DNA of 64,000 nucleotides from the NCBI RefSeq assembly GCF_028748185.1, contig NZ_CP118164.1, positions 2,108,001 to 2,172,000 of the forward strand, read 5' to 3'. The DNA comes from Bremerella sp. P1. Lineage in GTDB: Bacteria > Planctomycetota > Planctomycetia > Pirellulales > Pirellulaceae. Shown one piece after another: positions 1 through 8,649 of the stretch. Every line of letters begins with the position of its first letter. The stretch's first letter is position 1. Both the position numbers and the translations under genes were made by a program. The notes below the pieces were generated by a model. The model was not told the origin of the DNA. It did not search any database and saw only the letters and a list, made by a program, of their open reading frames with translations.

Positions 1-1407
1 GACCAGGAAAAGGTCCGTGCTGCACCGCTGGCAACCGATGGCGAATTCATTCGCCGTGCCTATCTCGACCTGGTTGGCAGCATCCCCACCGTCGCCCAGA
101 CGCGGGCCTACCTGGACAACGACGCCCCAGACAAACGGCAACAGTTGATTGCCCAACTGCTCAAGTCGCCGGCTCACCCAACGCACCTGGCCAACACGTG
201 GCGAGCACTGGTGCTTGAGCCCTCGGACGATCCGCAACGTTTGCAGAACGAACAAGGCCTTCAGCTTTGGCTGCGTGGTAAGTTTAGTGAGAATGTTCGA
301 TACGATCGGCTGGTTGAAGAGTTTCTAACGGCAACTCAGGGAAGTGACGGCCCTGGCTACTTTTATGCTTCCCAAGACTTGAAGCCTGAATTGTTGGCCT
401 CGGAAACATCTCGCATCTTCCTGGGTCTGCAACTGGAATGTGCCCAGTGCCATGACCACCCCTTCGATCGCTGGAAGCAACACGACTTCTGGGGCCTGGC
501 GGCCTTCTTTGCTCAGCTGGAACGGCCAGCCAACGACAACATTGTTGGCTTGGGCCGATTCGACATCGTCGATCGTGATATGGGAGAAGTCACCATTCCG
601 GAAACGGACGAGGTCGTTCCGCCAGCGTTTCCTGGCAGCAAAGCAAACTACGCTTCGTTCGGTGGCACGCGGCGTCAGCAGTTAGCTATCTGGATGGTCT
701 CACGCGACAACCCTTTCATGCCACGGCGGGCAGTGAACTGGGCCTGGGCGCACATGATGGGACGCGGCATTGTTCACCCGGCGGATGACATGTCGCCGCA
801 AAACCTTCCCAGCCATCCCGAGCTTCTGGATGAACTGACGCGTTACTTTATTCAAAGCGGATTCGACCTGCGACTCTTACTGCAAACGATCGCCCTGACT
901 GACACCTATGCCCGCAGCAGCGAAGCCGTATCGGACTCGGAAGCGCCGCCAGAACTTTTTGCTCGCATGGCTGTTAAATCGCTCACCCCAGAACAGCTTT
1001 ACGATGCCTTCTTAAAGGTCGGACTGCTGAAGAGTAACGTCACCATGATGCAGCAGGACGGTCAACGCAATCAATTCGTGGCACGGCTGCGAACGGCGAG
1101 CAAGGACCGTACGTTCTTCGATACCGGCATGCCGCAGGCACTGGCCGTGATGAATGGCCCGCCTGTTTCCACCGCGACTTCGCCTGAGACGAGTGGCCTG
1201 CTCAAGGCCTTGTCTGCTCCGTTCCTCTCGGACGAACAGCGATTGAACGTGCTGTTTCTGGCAGCCTACAGCCGCCCACCCAATGCCGAAGAGTTGATGC
1301 GGTACCAAGCGTTCCTGCAACAAGCAGAACCAGAGCAGCAGTCGGCAGCCCTGGGAGACGTGCTGTGGGTGTTGGCCAATAGCGCTGAATTCATGTTGAA
1401 CCATTAA
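1..1407 (+). CDS. DUF1549/DUF1553 family protein (5' end outside window)
   Basis: The reading frame is open from base 1, so the N-terminus and signal peptide lie upstream; 468 residues are visible. The first visible residues (FIRRAYLDLVGSIPT) are the DUF1549 signature. A CXXCH site inside ECAQCHDHPFDRW (Cys at bases 439-441) resembles a c-type haem attachment site and is typical of this planctomycete family. The rest (MPRRAVNWAWAHMMGRG, then SHPELLDELTRYF) is the DUF1553 half. The DUF1501 gene starts 10 bp downstream, the usual pairing in planctomycetes, and both are probably one transcript. The family is thought to be extracytoplasmic and its biochemical role is unknown; haem binding is an inference from the motif. 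Confidence 0.93.
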   Translation, partial: DQEKVRAAPLATDGEFIRRAYLDLVGSIPTVAQTRAYLDNDAPDKRQQLIAQLLKSPAHPTHLANTWRALVLEPSDDPQRLQNEQGLQLWLRGKFSENVRYDRLVEEFLTATQGSDGPGYFYASQDLKPELLASETSRIFLGLQLECAQCHDHPFDRWKQHDFWGLAAFFAQLERPANDNIVGLGRFDIVDRDMGEVTIPETDEVVPPAFPGSKANYASFGGTRRQQLAIWMVSRDNPFMPRRAVNWAWAHMMGRGIVHPADDMSPQNLPSHPELLDELTRYFIQSGFDLRLLLQTIALTDTYARSSEAVSDSEAPPELFARMAVKSLTPEQLYDAFLKVGLLKSNVTMMQQDGQRNQFVARLRTASKDRTFFDTGMPQALAVMNGPPVSTATSPETSGLLKALSAPFLSDEQRLNVLFLAAYSRPPNAEELMRYQAFLQQAEPEQQSAALGDVLWVLANSAEFMLNH

Positions 1408-1417
1408 GGGATATCCG

Positions 1418-2737
1418 ATGAACGCCTTGCCTCATTCGCGACGTCGATTCCTACAAACGACCGCAGGCCTGTTGGGCGCTGCCAGTTGTTCTTGGCTTCC
1501 CCAACTGGCCACCGCGGCCGGATCGGACCCGAACCGCAAGCGAAGCTGCATCTTGTTGTGGATGGCTGGCGGTCCGACGCAAACCGATACGTTTGATATG
1601 AAGCCAGGGCATGCCAACGGTGGCGAGTTCAAGGAAACGGAAACCAACGTGCCGGGCCTGCGCTTCAGCGAACACTTTGCCGGACTGGCCAAGCAGGCCG
1701 ACAAGCTTGCCATTTTGCGAGGGATGAGTACCCGCGAAGGGGACCATCTGCGAGGCACTTACCTGATGCACACCGGGCAGCGACCTGGTGGCCCGCTCAA
1801 TTACCCATCGATCGGTGCATCGCTTTCCAAAGCAATGCAGGACAATCAGTCGACGCTTCCCAATTATGTCGCCGTCAACCCTAGTGGCCTGCTTAGCGGC
1901 AGCGCGCTGAGTCCTGGTTTCTTAGGGCCACGTTATGCGGCGGCCACCGTGGGCACGCGAGGCGCGCCGGCTGCAGAAGGCTCGGATGAGATGGCTGACC
2001 TGGGTGTCGACTTCCTTTCGCTTCCGCCTGGCATCGACACGAAGCGGCAGGAGGCGCGGCTGGCATTGTGGAAAGACCAACAGAACCAATTCCTGGCCCG
2101 GCATCCTTCTGGGGCAGCCGAAGCGCAAGCCACGATCTTTCAATCGGCGGTTAAAATGATGCACCCCGATGCGGCCTCGGCGTTTGATCTTTCGCAGGAG
2201 TCAACCGAAGTCCGTGAATCGTACGGCAAGGGCACCTTTGGCCAAGGCTGCCTGATTGCTCGGCGTCTGGTCGAACGTGACGTTCCGTTTGTAGAAGTGA
2301 CCCTAGGCGGAAATGGCCTGGGCTGGGATACCCACCAAGGCAACTTCCCCACCGTCGAACGGCTCTCGAAAGAACTCGACCAAGGCTGGAGTACTCTCCT
2401 GCGCGAATTGGCTGAGCGTGATCTGCTGGAAACGACCACCATCTGCTGGATGGGCGAGTTTGGCAGGACCCCTAACATCAACGGCACCGCTGGTCGCGAT
2501 CATTTCCCCGACGCCTGGACTTGCGTTCTATCGGGCGGGGGAATCGCTGGCGGGCAGGCCTACGGTAAGACTGACGAAGCCGGCCGTGAAGTGACCGAAG
2601 GGAAGACCGAAGTTCAAGACCTGCTGGCGACACTATGCCGGGCCGTGGGTGTCGACCCGGCGACCGAGCACTATTCGCCTCAGGCCCGTCCTATCAAGAT
2701 TTCGGAAGGGACTTCCATCGATCAGGTTTTGGCGTAA
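1418..2737 (+). CDS. DUF1501 family protein, Tat-exported
   Basis: 439 residues. The N-terminus has a twin-arginine signal (SRRRFLQTTAGLLGA) ending near ATAAGS, so the folded protein is expected outside the cytoplasm. The body follows the DUF1501 pattern, which has an alkaline-phosphatase/sulfatase-like fold: ILLWMAGGPTQTDTFDMKPG near the start, ILRGMSTREGDHLRGTYLMH, and ICWMGEFGRTPNINGTAGRDHF near the C-terminus, where Glu, Arg, Asp and His are probable metal or catalytic residues. It lies directly behind a DUF1549/DUF1553 gene, and the next gene starts one base after its stop. The substrate is unknown; a role in breaking down or processing sulfated or phosphorylated polymers is speculation. 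Confidence 0.93.
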   Translation: MNALPHSRRRFLQTTAGLLGAASCSWLPQLATAAGSDPNRKRSCILLWMAGGPTQTDTFDMKPGHANGGEFKETETNVPGLRFSEHFAGLAKQADKLAILRGMSTREGDHLRGTYLMHTGQRPGGPLNYPSIGASLSKAMQDNQSTLPNYVAVNPSGLLSGSALSPGFLGPRYAAATVGTRGAPAAEGSDEMADLGVDFLSLPPGIDTKRQEARLALWKDQQNQFLARHPSGAAEAQATIFQSAVKMMHPDAASAFDLSQESTEVRESYGKGTFGQGCLIARRLVERDVPFVEVTLGGNGLGWDTHQGNFPTVERLSKELDQGWSTLLRELAERDLLETTTICWMGEFGRTPNINGTAGRDHFPDAWTCVLSGGGIAGGQAYGKTDEAGREVTEGKTEVQDLLATLCRAVGVDPATEHYSPQARPIKISEGTSIDQVLA

Positions 2738-2738
2738 C

Positions 2739-4490
2739 ATGCGAGCGATTCTTTCCACCTTCGTTTGGCTCTCCCTGGCAGTCGTCATTGGCGGATGCAA
2801 CCAGCGCGTCGCCAAAGCACCTCCAGCCAAGCCTGCCCCGCCTGTGGCCGTAACTCCGACGGTTGATCCAATCGATTTGATTTCCCTGGAAGAGATGGCC
2901 GTTCCGGAGGCAGGCCTGCCGTTCGAGCTGGAACCGTACGTCAAGCCGCAGCGTCTACTTGTCTTCACGTCGCAGGGGCCGATCCGCGTGGATGTGCTAC
3001 TTTGGATCGACGACAAGCCGTACGATCACGCCCTGGAAGAACTGGTTGATCATGTGCTTGCCTTGGCCGATGCTAACCAGGATGGCAAAGCGACCTGGGA
3101 TGAATTGGCCAACCAACCGGAACTTCGCAGTGGTCAGTTTGGCAACCTTTCGTTCGAGGATCCGCGGCAACGAAAACAAAACATCGATCGATACGACACG
3201 AACCGCAACGGCTGGGTCGATCGTGCCGAAGTGCCCCGCATGGTTAGTCGCAGCAGCGCACGAACTGAGGCATTCTCCGTTCGCCGAACGTCGTACGCTG
3301 TGGATCGCAGTCGAACCGATTCCCCCATGCGGCAACTGCTCGACGAGAATGGTAACGGGGTGATCGACAGTGACGAAATTACCTCGGCTGCCAATCGACT
3401 TCGCTTGCGTGATCTGGACGACGACGAGCTTGTCACCCCAATGGAATTGATCACAGCTTCCGGTGACTCGATGGACGATATGTCGCGACGAGGTGATCGA
3501 CGCCGCTTCTTTGGCGGGCAAGGCATGTTCACCCTGGACGAAAATACCCCATGGAATGATCTACGTTATGCCATGCAGGAGAACTACGAACGCGGCGGGC
3601 AGCTTCAGCTTAACAAGTTTCCCCAAGACAACCTGTTGCATACGATCGATGCCGACGCCGATGGTGTGCTGAGCAGCGAGGAACTTCCCAAGCTGGCCAG
3701 CCTGCCTGCCGAGTACGAACTGACCATTCGCTTTGGTGGCGACGAGGATAAGCGGCGGATGGTCATGCTTCCTGCCAAAAAGTCTTCTGCCGAGCCGATT
3801 ACCAGGTCCAACGAGGTAGCCGTTAATCTGGGTTCCGACTGGCTGGTCTTTCGTGTGCGGGACAATGTCGGCTCCTCGGGTGCCACGCTACAAGCCGAGA
3901 ACCTGTTACAAGTTTATGACGGTAACCAGGATGGCTATCTCGAGGACGATGAATTGCCAGAGGAAGGCACCAACATCAACTTTGCCATGGCCGATAAAGA
4001 CAAAGACGAGAAGCTGTACGTCGAGGAAATCGAAGCGGCACTGCTGCAGCGGAACTGGATTCAGCGTTGCCATATTTGCCTGCAGGGCATCGACGGAGAT
4101 GACCCCCTGTTTCGTGCGATCGACCCAAATCGAGACACTCGGCTTTCAGCTCGGGAACTCAAGCAACTCGAGTCCGAGCTAGGCGGGATGGACGTCGACC
4201 AGTCGCACGCCATCGAATTTGACGAGATCCCGGCGCTCTTGGTGTTCGAGTTCTTCCGAGGAGACCAAGACGATAACCTGCAAGCGCCTCAGCTTTACAA
4301 TCAGCCGCAAGACTCGACAGCCACCAATAGCCTGACCCCGGCATGGTTCCAAGGCATGGACTACAACGGCGATGGCGATATCAGTCTGCGTGAATTCCTC
4401 GGTACCCCAGCGCAGTTCTCGACATTAGATACCGACCAAGATGGCTTCATCACCGACGCCGAGGTCCTCTCGAGCCCGGACCTATTCTAG
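2739..4490 (+). CDS. EF-hand repeat lipoprotein
   Basis: 583 residues from the ATG one base after the DUF1501 stop; the longer upstream frame inside the previous gene is rejected because this ATG opens a lipoprotein signal (SLAVVIGGC, lipobox Cys about residue 19). About eleven EF-hand-like loops are spread along the protein, including DANQDGKATWDEL, DTNRNGWVDRAEV, DENGNGVIDSDEI, DADADGVLSSEEL, DGNQDGYLEDDEL, DKDKDEKLYVEEI, DYNGDGDISLREF and DTDQDGFITDAEV. Two further loops (near DLDDDELVT and DPNRDTRLS) are degenerate. It is therefore probably a calcium-binding, membrane-anchored extracytoplasmic protein. Tight coupling to the DUF1549 and DUF1501 genes suggests it works with them, perhaps as a calcium-dependent scaffold; that role is inferred. 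Confidence 0.88.
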   Translation: MRAILSTFVWLSLAVVIGGCNQRVAKAPPAKPAPPVAVTPTVDPIDLISLEEMAVPEAGLPFELEPYVKPQRLLVFTSQGPIRVDVLLWIDDKPYDHALEELVDHVLALADANQDGKATWDELANQPELRSGQFGNLSFEDPRQRKQNIDRYDTNRNGWVDRAEVPRMVSRSSARTEAFSVRRTSYAVDRSRTDSPMRQLLDENGNGVIDSDEITSAANRLRLRDLDDDELVTPMELITASGDSMDDMSRRGDRRRFFGGQGMFTLDENTPWNDLRYAMQENYERGGQLQLNKFPQDNLLHTIDADADGVLSSEELPKLASLPAEYELTIRFGGDEDKRRMVMLPAKKSSAEPITRSNEVAVNLGSDWLVFRVRDNVGSSGATLQAENLLQVYDGNQDGYLEDDELPEEGTNINFAMADKDKDEKLYVEEIEAALLQRNWIQRCHICLQGIDGDDPLFRAIDPNRDTRLSARELKQLESELGGMDVDQSHAIEFDEIPALLVFEFFRGDQDDNLQAPQLYNQPQDSTATNSLTPAWFQGMDYNGDGDISLREFLGTPAQFSTLDTDQDGFITDAEVLSSPDLF

Positions 4491-4568
4491 GGCCCACCTG
4501 TGGTGGTTGGCAGTGCCGAATCCGGCCTCCATCCTCCCCCCGAAAGCACCGCAGGCATTGCCTGAAAT

Positions 4569-4590
4569 ATTAACGTTTTGTAAATATGAC
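4569..4590 (+). promoter_or_regulatory. candidate Pho-box-like direct repeat (distal)
   Basis: Two 11-bp units, ATTAACGTTTT and GTAAATATGAC, lie end to end 237 bp before the pstS start. The second unit matches poorly. It is listed because the 11-bp period is that of PhoB/PhoP half-sites and a better copy lies closer to the gene. Confidence 0.25.
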
Positions 4591-4725
4591 CACTCAAAAG
4601 ACGTAAGGGCTTTCTTTAGCTGAGGTTATGCCAGAAGATTAACTTTCGCTGGAATTGCCCTAAATCCCCGAGAAAACCACCGATTCCTTTCTGAATTGGC
4701 CATACCGCGGAGAGCTTTTCCGAGT

Positions 4726-4747
4726 GTTAGCGCATTGTTAATGCGAA
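4726..4747 (+). promoter_or_regulatory. candidate Pho-box-like direct repeat upstream of pstS
   Basis: Two adjacent 11-bp units, GTTAGCGCATT and GTTAATGCGAA, end 79 bp before the pstS ATG. They share GTTA at the same place, followed two bases later by GC. The 11-bp spacing is what a PhoB/PhoP dimer contacts (CTGTCAT repeats in E. coli, TTAACA repeats in Bacillus). Binding by the regulator at 13746 is inferred. Confidence 0.4.
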
Positions 4748-4826
4748 TTTCTCCCCCATGCGAAATCGTGGTGCCATTGGATCACCTCCGATTTTGTTTG
4801 CCCTGCTTCTTGAAGGATTTGACCTG

Positions 4827-5798
4827 ATGTCCCGTTGCCACCTATTCGTGCTTACTTCGCTCCTGGCGTGTCTCTGCCCTGGTGTGTTGATGGCTCAGTT
4901 GCAAGTCGACCCAAAACTGCCGGAATATAAGCGAGTTTCGGGTGTCTCGGGTACGATCAAAAGCATCGGCTCCGACACGATGAACAACATGATGACCCTG
5001 TGGGCCGAGGGCTTCCAGGAGATCTATCCGAACGTTCAAATCGAGATCGAAGGCAAAGGCTCCTCGACTGCTCCTCCAGCCCTGATCCAAGGCACGGCAA
5101 CCTTTGGTCCCATGAGCCGTCCGATGAAGGCCAACGAAATCGACGACTTTGAAAAGCGATACGGATACAAGCCAACTGAACTGGGCACCAGCATCGACAT
5201 GTTGGCCGTCTACGTGAATAAGGACAATCCAATCGCAGGCCTGTCGCTACCTCAGGTCGATGCGATCTTCTCGACCAATCGCAAAGGCGGTGCCGACAAG
5301 GACATTACACGTTGGGGAGAACTTGGCCTGCAGGGTGCATTCGCCCAGTCGCCAATCAGCCTGTATGGTCGCAACTCGGCTTCCGGCACCTATGCGTTCT
5401 TCAAGGAAAACGCCCTGTTTGGCGGCGACTACAAGCCGTCGGTCAAAGAACAGCCTGGTAGTTCTTCGGTCGTGCAAGGCGTCGCAACCGATAAGTTCGG
5501 CATCGGCTACAGCGGTATTGGTTACAAGACGTCGGACGTTCGTGCTCTGCCACTTTCGGTCGAAGGCACCGACTTCGTGGAAGCGACTGCCGAAAACGCC
5601 GACGACTATCCACTGTCGCGTTTCCTGTTTATCAGCGTGAACCATCGCCCCGGCAGTGAGCTCGATCCACTGCGTCGTGAGTTTTTGAAATACATCTATA
5701 GCCAACAAGGACAGAAGGCCGTCGTGAAGGACGGCTATCTGCCCATCCCCGCTGTGATTGCGGAAGTCCAGCTGGAAAAGGTCGGCATCAAGAACTGA
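4827..5798 (+). CDS. pstS: phosphate ABC transporter substrate-binding protein PstS
   Basis: 323 residues. The ATG at 4827 is preferred over an upstream in-frame ATG at 4758: it has an AAGGA ribosome site (4813-4817) and starts a clean signal peptide (about residues 1-23, ending LMAQ). The mature protein carries the PstS pattern: GSDTMNNMM (phosphate-binding loop), EGKGSSTAPPALIQGTATFG, GRNSASGTYAFFKE and SSSVVQGVATDKFGIGYSG. It binds inorganic phosphate outside the cytoplasmic membrane and delivers it to PstC/PstA. It is the first gene of the phosphate island, is preceded by candidate Pho-box repeats, and is separated from pstC by a terminator-like hairpin that would let it be made in excess. 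Confidence 0.95.
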   Translation: MSRCHLFVLTSLLACLCPGVLMAQLQVDPKLPEYKRVSGVSGTIKSIGSDTMNNMMTLWAEGFQEIYPNVQIEIEGKGSSTAPPALIQGTATFGPMSRPMKANEIDDFEKRYGYKPTELGTSIDMLAVYVNKDNPIAGLSLPQVDAIFSTNRKGGADKDITRWGELGLQGAFAQSPISLYGRNSASGTYAFFKENALFGGDYKPSVKEQPGSSSVVQGVATDKFGIGYSGIGYKTSDVRALPLSVEGTDFVEATAENADDYPLSRFLFISVNHRPGSELDPLRREFLKYIYSQQGQKAVVKDGYLPIPAVIAEVQLEKVGIKN

Positions 5799-5820
5799 TC
5801 CTTCACCTTGCTACCGCAAG

Positions 5821-5871
5821 AGCTCCGCAGCTTGATGTCGCCAAGTCGACTTGAGAGTCGCGGAGCTTTTT
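5821..5871 (+). terminator. intercistronic hairpin and T-run between pstS and pstC
   Basis: Arms AGCTCCGC (5821-5828) and GCGGAGCT (5860-5867) are perfectly complementary and are followed by five T. This is a rho-independent terminator or attenuator 22 bp after the pstS stop and 63 bp before pstC. It would give partial read-through and more PstS than permease, as seen in other binding-protein operons. Confidence 0.65.
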
Positions 5872-5934
5872 CCGACTTCCCTCCACATTCCCTGTTTCGC
5901 CCTTGATGGTTAAACCAAGGTTTCTCGCTTTTCC

Positions 5935-8649
5935 ATGAGTGGCACCCAGCCAAGATTCACCGGAAGAAAACGCAGGCTCAAGACTCACTGGAGCGTGCGT
6001 TGGTCGGACCTTATGTGCGAAGGCGTCATCACGGTCGGTGGAATTGGTACGATCGTCGCCGTCTGCCTGGTGGCGCTCGTTCTGGTGATGGAGGTCATTC
6101 CTCTGTTTCGCGGCGCTTCGATCAAGCCGCTGGACATTCAAGAAGCCCCTTGGAGTTCTGGCGAGGTCGTTCACTTTGAATTGAACGAATACCAGACGAT
6201 GGGCTGGCTGCTGACCAAGGACGGAAAGCTTAAGGTCGTCCGTCTGATTCCACCGGCCCCGAAAGACGCCGAAGCGGAATCGATGAGTTCATCGGCATTT
6301 GAGGTGGTTACCGAGACCCAATTGGTCGACGATGGCGAGATCACGGCAATCTCGACATCGACCGGGCAAACCGACTTCGTCATAGGCCTGAACGACGGAA
6401 CGGCTCGCGTGGGTAACGTGGAATTCAAAACCACGTTTGTCGACCCGGTCGAAATCAAAAATTGGTTTGTCGACCAGACCGGCGACACCAGCGGCAAACA
6501 GTTGTCGCATCCCGGAGATACTGCCATTTACAAAGACGGGGTCGTCCAGATGACACCCCAGGGGCAGTATCGCGCTCAGAATGTCGATTGGACGCTTGGC
6601 GATCCCATTACCGTGGGTGAATCGGCAATCGTTCTGCTGGACCATCTGCCTCAAGCCAGCGCAAGATCGAGCCTGGGTGGAACGTCGACCACGTTTGCAG
6701 CCCTGACTGACGATGACCAGTTAAAGCTAGTCGTTGTCAGCGAAAAGAAGAGTCTCCTTACCGGCAAAGTCAAATTAGATACCAAGCTCTATGATCTCCC
6801 TGCGGTAGCGAAAGACGGCCGTGTTCCCAAGTTCGTTCTTATCGATGATCTTGGAAACAACGTTCTGGCCGTCGAAGAACTGGGACAACTGAGCCGATAT
6901 GACATTCGCGACAAGAATAACATCAGTATTGCCGAAACGGTCAACCTGACGCCTGATTCCGAAGCGTCGATCACTTCGTGCGACTGGATTTTGGGCCGTG
7001 AAACCTTGTTCGTCGGAGACAGCGATGGCAACTGTTCTGGCTGGTTTCAAATTCGCTTGTCGGATCGCACCGATGAGAAGTTCGCCAATCGCCAGAGTTC
7101 CGATGGCTTCGCGCTGGTACGTGCTCATGCGTTTCCCCAAGGCCCCGGCCCGGTCAGTTCGTTTGGTGCTTCGTCCCGCAGTCGCATGTTCATTGTTGGT
7201 TATGCGACCGGGCAATGCTCGCTGTTTCATATGACCACGGAAAAGTACGTGGCCGATTTAATGATGCCTGAGGGTGGCCTCGTGAAACTGGCCAGGATCG
7301 CTCCTCGAGACGACGGGCTGTTTATCGAGGCCGATGGCAAGATCGCTCACTATGCTCTGTCCCCCGGCTTTCCGGACATTACACTGGCCTCTCTCTTTTT
7401 GCCGGTTTGGTACGAAGGCTACGCCGAACCACTGAACATGTGGCAAAGCTCTTCCTCCAAGACAGAAGACGAACTCAAGTTCTCGCTTTATCCGCTCATC
7501 TCAGGCACCTTCAAGGCAACGTTTTACTCGATGCTGTTCGGCGCGCCGCTGGCACTTCTGGCGGCCGTGTACACCAGCGAGTTCAGCACGCGGCGTACCC
7601 GCATGATGGTAAAGCCCACCGTCGAAATGATGGCCAGTCTGCCGAGCGTGGTGCTTGGTTTTCTGGCGGCATTGGTGTTTGCCCCAGTGGTCGAGGAAGT
7701 GGTTCCGGCCTGCCTGGCGGCGATGTTCACGATACCCTTTACCATCTTGCTAGGAGCGTTTATCTGGCAAGTCATGCCACAAGCATTTACGCTTCGCCTT
7801 CAGCCTTATCGACTTTGGTTTCTCGCACCAGTGCTCGTTCTGGGCATCTATCTCGCTTACCGAATGGGGCCATCGATCGAGCAGTGGCTCTTCCTGGGCA
7901 ACATCAAGTTTTGGCTCGTCCATCCCGAACAAGGCTCCGGGGTCGGTGGCTGGCTGTTGATCCTGATCCCCTTCTGCACGTTGGTTATGCTTGCCCTGGA
8001 TGTTTATGCCCTGAATTCGTTTTGGCGAGGCACCGTCGCCAGGGCACCCAGGTTTACCTTCGCGCTATTGAGCTTGGTGAAGTTTTTGCTGCTATCGATC
8101 GCGACCTTTTCGTTGGCCTATGCCCTGGGAAGCCTCTTAGACCTGGCTGGCTGGGATCCGCGCGGAACCTACATCGGCGAATTCGATCAACGTAACTCCT
8201 TGATCGTCGGCTTTGTGATGGGCTTCGCGGTCATTCCCATTATTTACACCCTGTCGGACGACGCCCTTTCCACCGTGCCGTCTCACCTACGATCGGCGTC
8301 CTTAGGATGTGGTGCTACGCATTGGCAAACGGCCATGCGGGTAGTCATTCCGACAGCGATGAGCGGACTGTTCTCGGCACTGATGATTGGCCTGGGACGC
8401 GTCGCCGGAGAGACGATGATCGTACTCATGGCCGGGGGCAACACACCGATTGAAGACTGGAACATCTTCAACGGCTTCCGAACCCTCAGCACGAACATCG
8501 CCATTGAACTGCCTGAAGCTGTTCAGGGAAGCTCGCACTATCGTGTGCTGTTCCTGTCGGCGCTAGTCCTCTTCCTGCTGACCTTTCTGATTAACACGGT
8601 CGCCGAGGTCGTCCGACTTTACTTCCGGAGGAGGGCCTACCAGCTATGA
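5935..8649 (+). CDS. pstC: phosphate ABC transporter permease PstC with large extracytoplasmic insertion
   Basis: 904 residues against about 300-320 for ordinary PstC. A first membrane segment (about residues 30-55) is followed by some 440 residues of soluble, beta-rich sequence with repeated blocks such as WLLTKDGKLKVVRL, FVIGLNDGTARVGN, FVGDSDGNCSGW and FIVGYATGQCSLFH, suggesting a WD/beta-propeller-like domain. The permease proper begins near residue 515 (GTFKATFYSMLFGAPLALLA). It ends with the coupling (EAA) loop HLRSASLGCGATHWQT and GLGRVAGETMIVLMAGG. With PstA it forms the channel that PstB drives. Its stop overlaps the pstA start (ATGA), so the two are translationally coupled. The role of the large domain is unknown; contact with PstS or the cell wall is a guess. 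Confidence 0.92.
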   Translation: MSGTQPRFTGRKRRLKTHWSVRWSDLMCEGVITVGGIGTIVAVCLVALVLVMEVIPLFRGASIKPLDIQEAPWSSGEVVHFELNEYQTMGWLLTKDGKLKVVRLIPPAPKDAEAESMSSSAFEVVTETQLVDDGEITAISTSTGQTDFVIGLNDGTARVGNVEFKTTFVDPVEIKNWFVDQTGDTSGKQLSHPGDTAIYKDGVVQMTPQGQYRAQNVDWTLGDPITVGESAIVLLDHLPQASARSSLGGTSTTFAALTDDDQLKLVVVSEKKSLLTGKVKLDTKLYDLPAVAKDGRVPKFVLIDDLGNNVLAVEELGQLSRYDIRDKNNISIAETVNLTPDSEASITSCDWILGRETLFVGDSDGNCSGWFQIRLSDRTDEKFANRQSSDGFALVRAHAFPQGPGPVSSFGASSRSRMFIVGYATGQCSLFHMTTEKYVADLMMPEGGLVKLARIAPRDDGLFIEADGKIAHYALSPGFPDITLASLFLPVWYEGYAEPLNMWQSSSSKTEDELKFSLYPLISGTFKATFYSMLFGAPLALLAAVYTSEFSTRRTRMMVKPTVEMMASLPSVVLGFLAALVFAPVVEEVVPACLAAMFTIPFTILLGAFIWQVMPQAFTLRLQPYRLWFLAPVLVLGIYLAYRMGPSIEQWLFLGNIKFWLVHPEQGSGVGGWLLILIPFCTLVMLALDVYALNSFWRGTVARAPRFTFALLSLVKFLLLSIATFSLAYALGSLLDLAGWDPRGTYIGEFDQRNSLIVGFVMGFAVIPIIYTLSDDALSTVPSHLRSASLGCGATHWQTAMRVVIPTAMSGLFSALMIGLGRVAGETMIVLMAGGNTPIEDWNIFNGFRTLSTNIAIELPEAVQGSSHYRVLFLSALVLFLLTFLINTVAEVVRLYFRRRAYQL

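Noticed and set aside
7407-8195. 262-codon plus-strand frame
   Set aside because: It lies inside pstC in another frame; the pstC frame has the conserved permease helices and coupling loop there.
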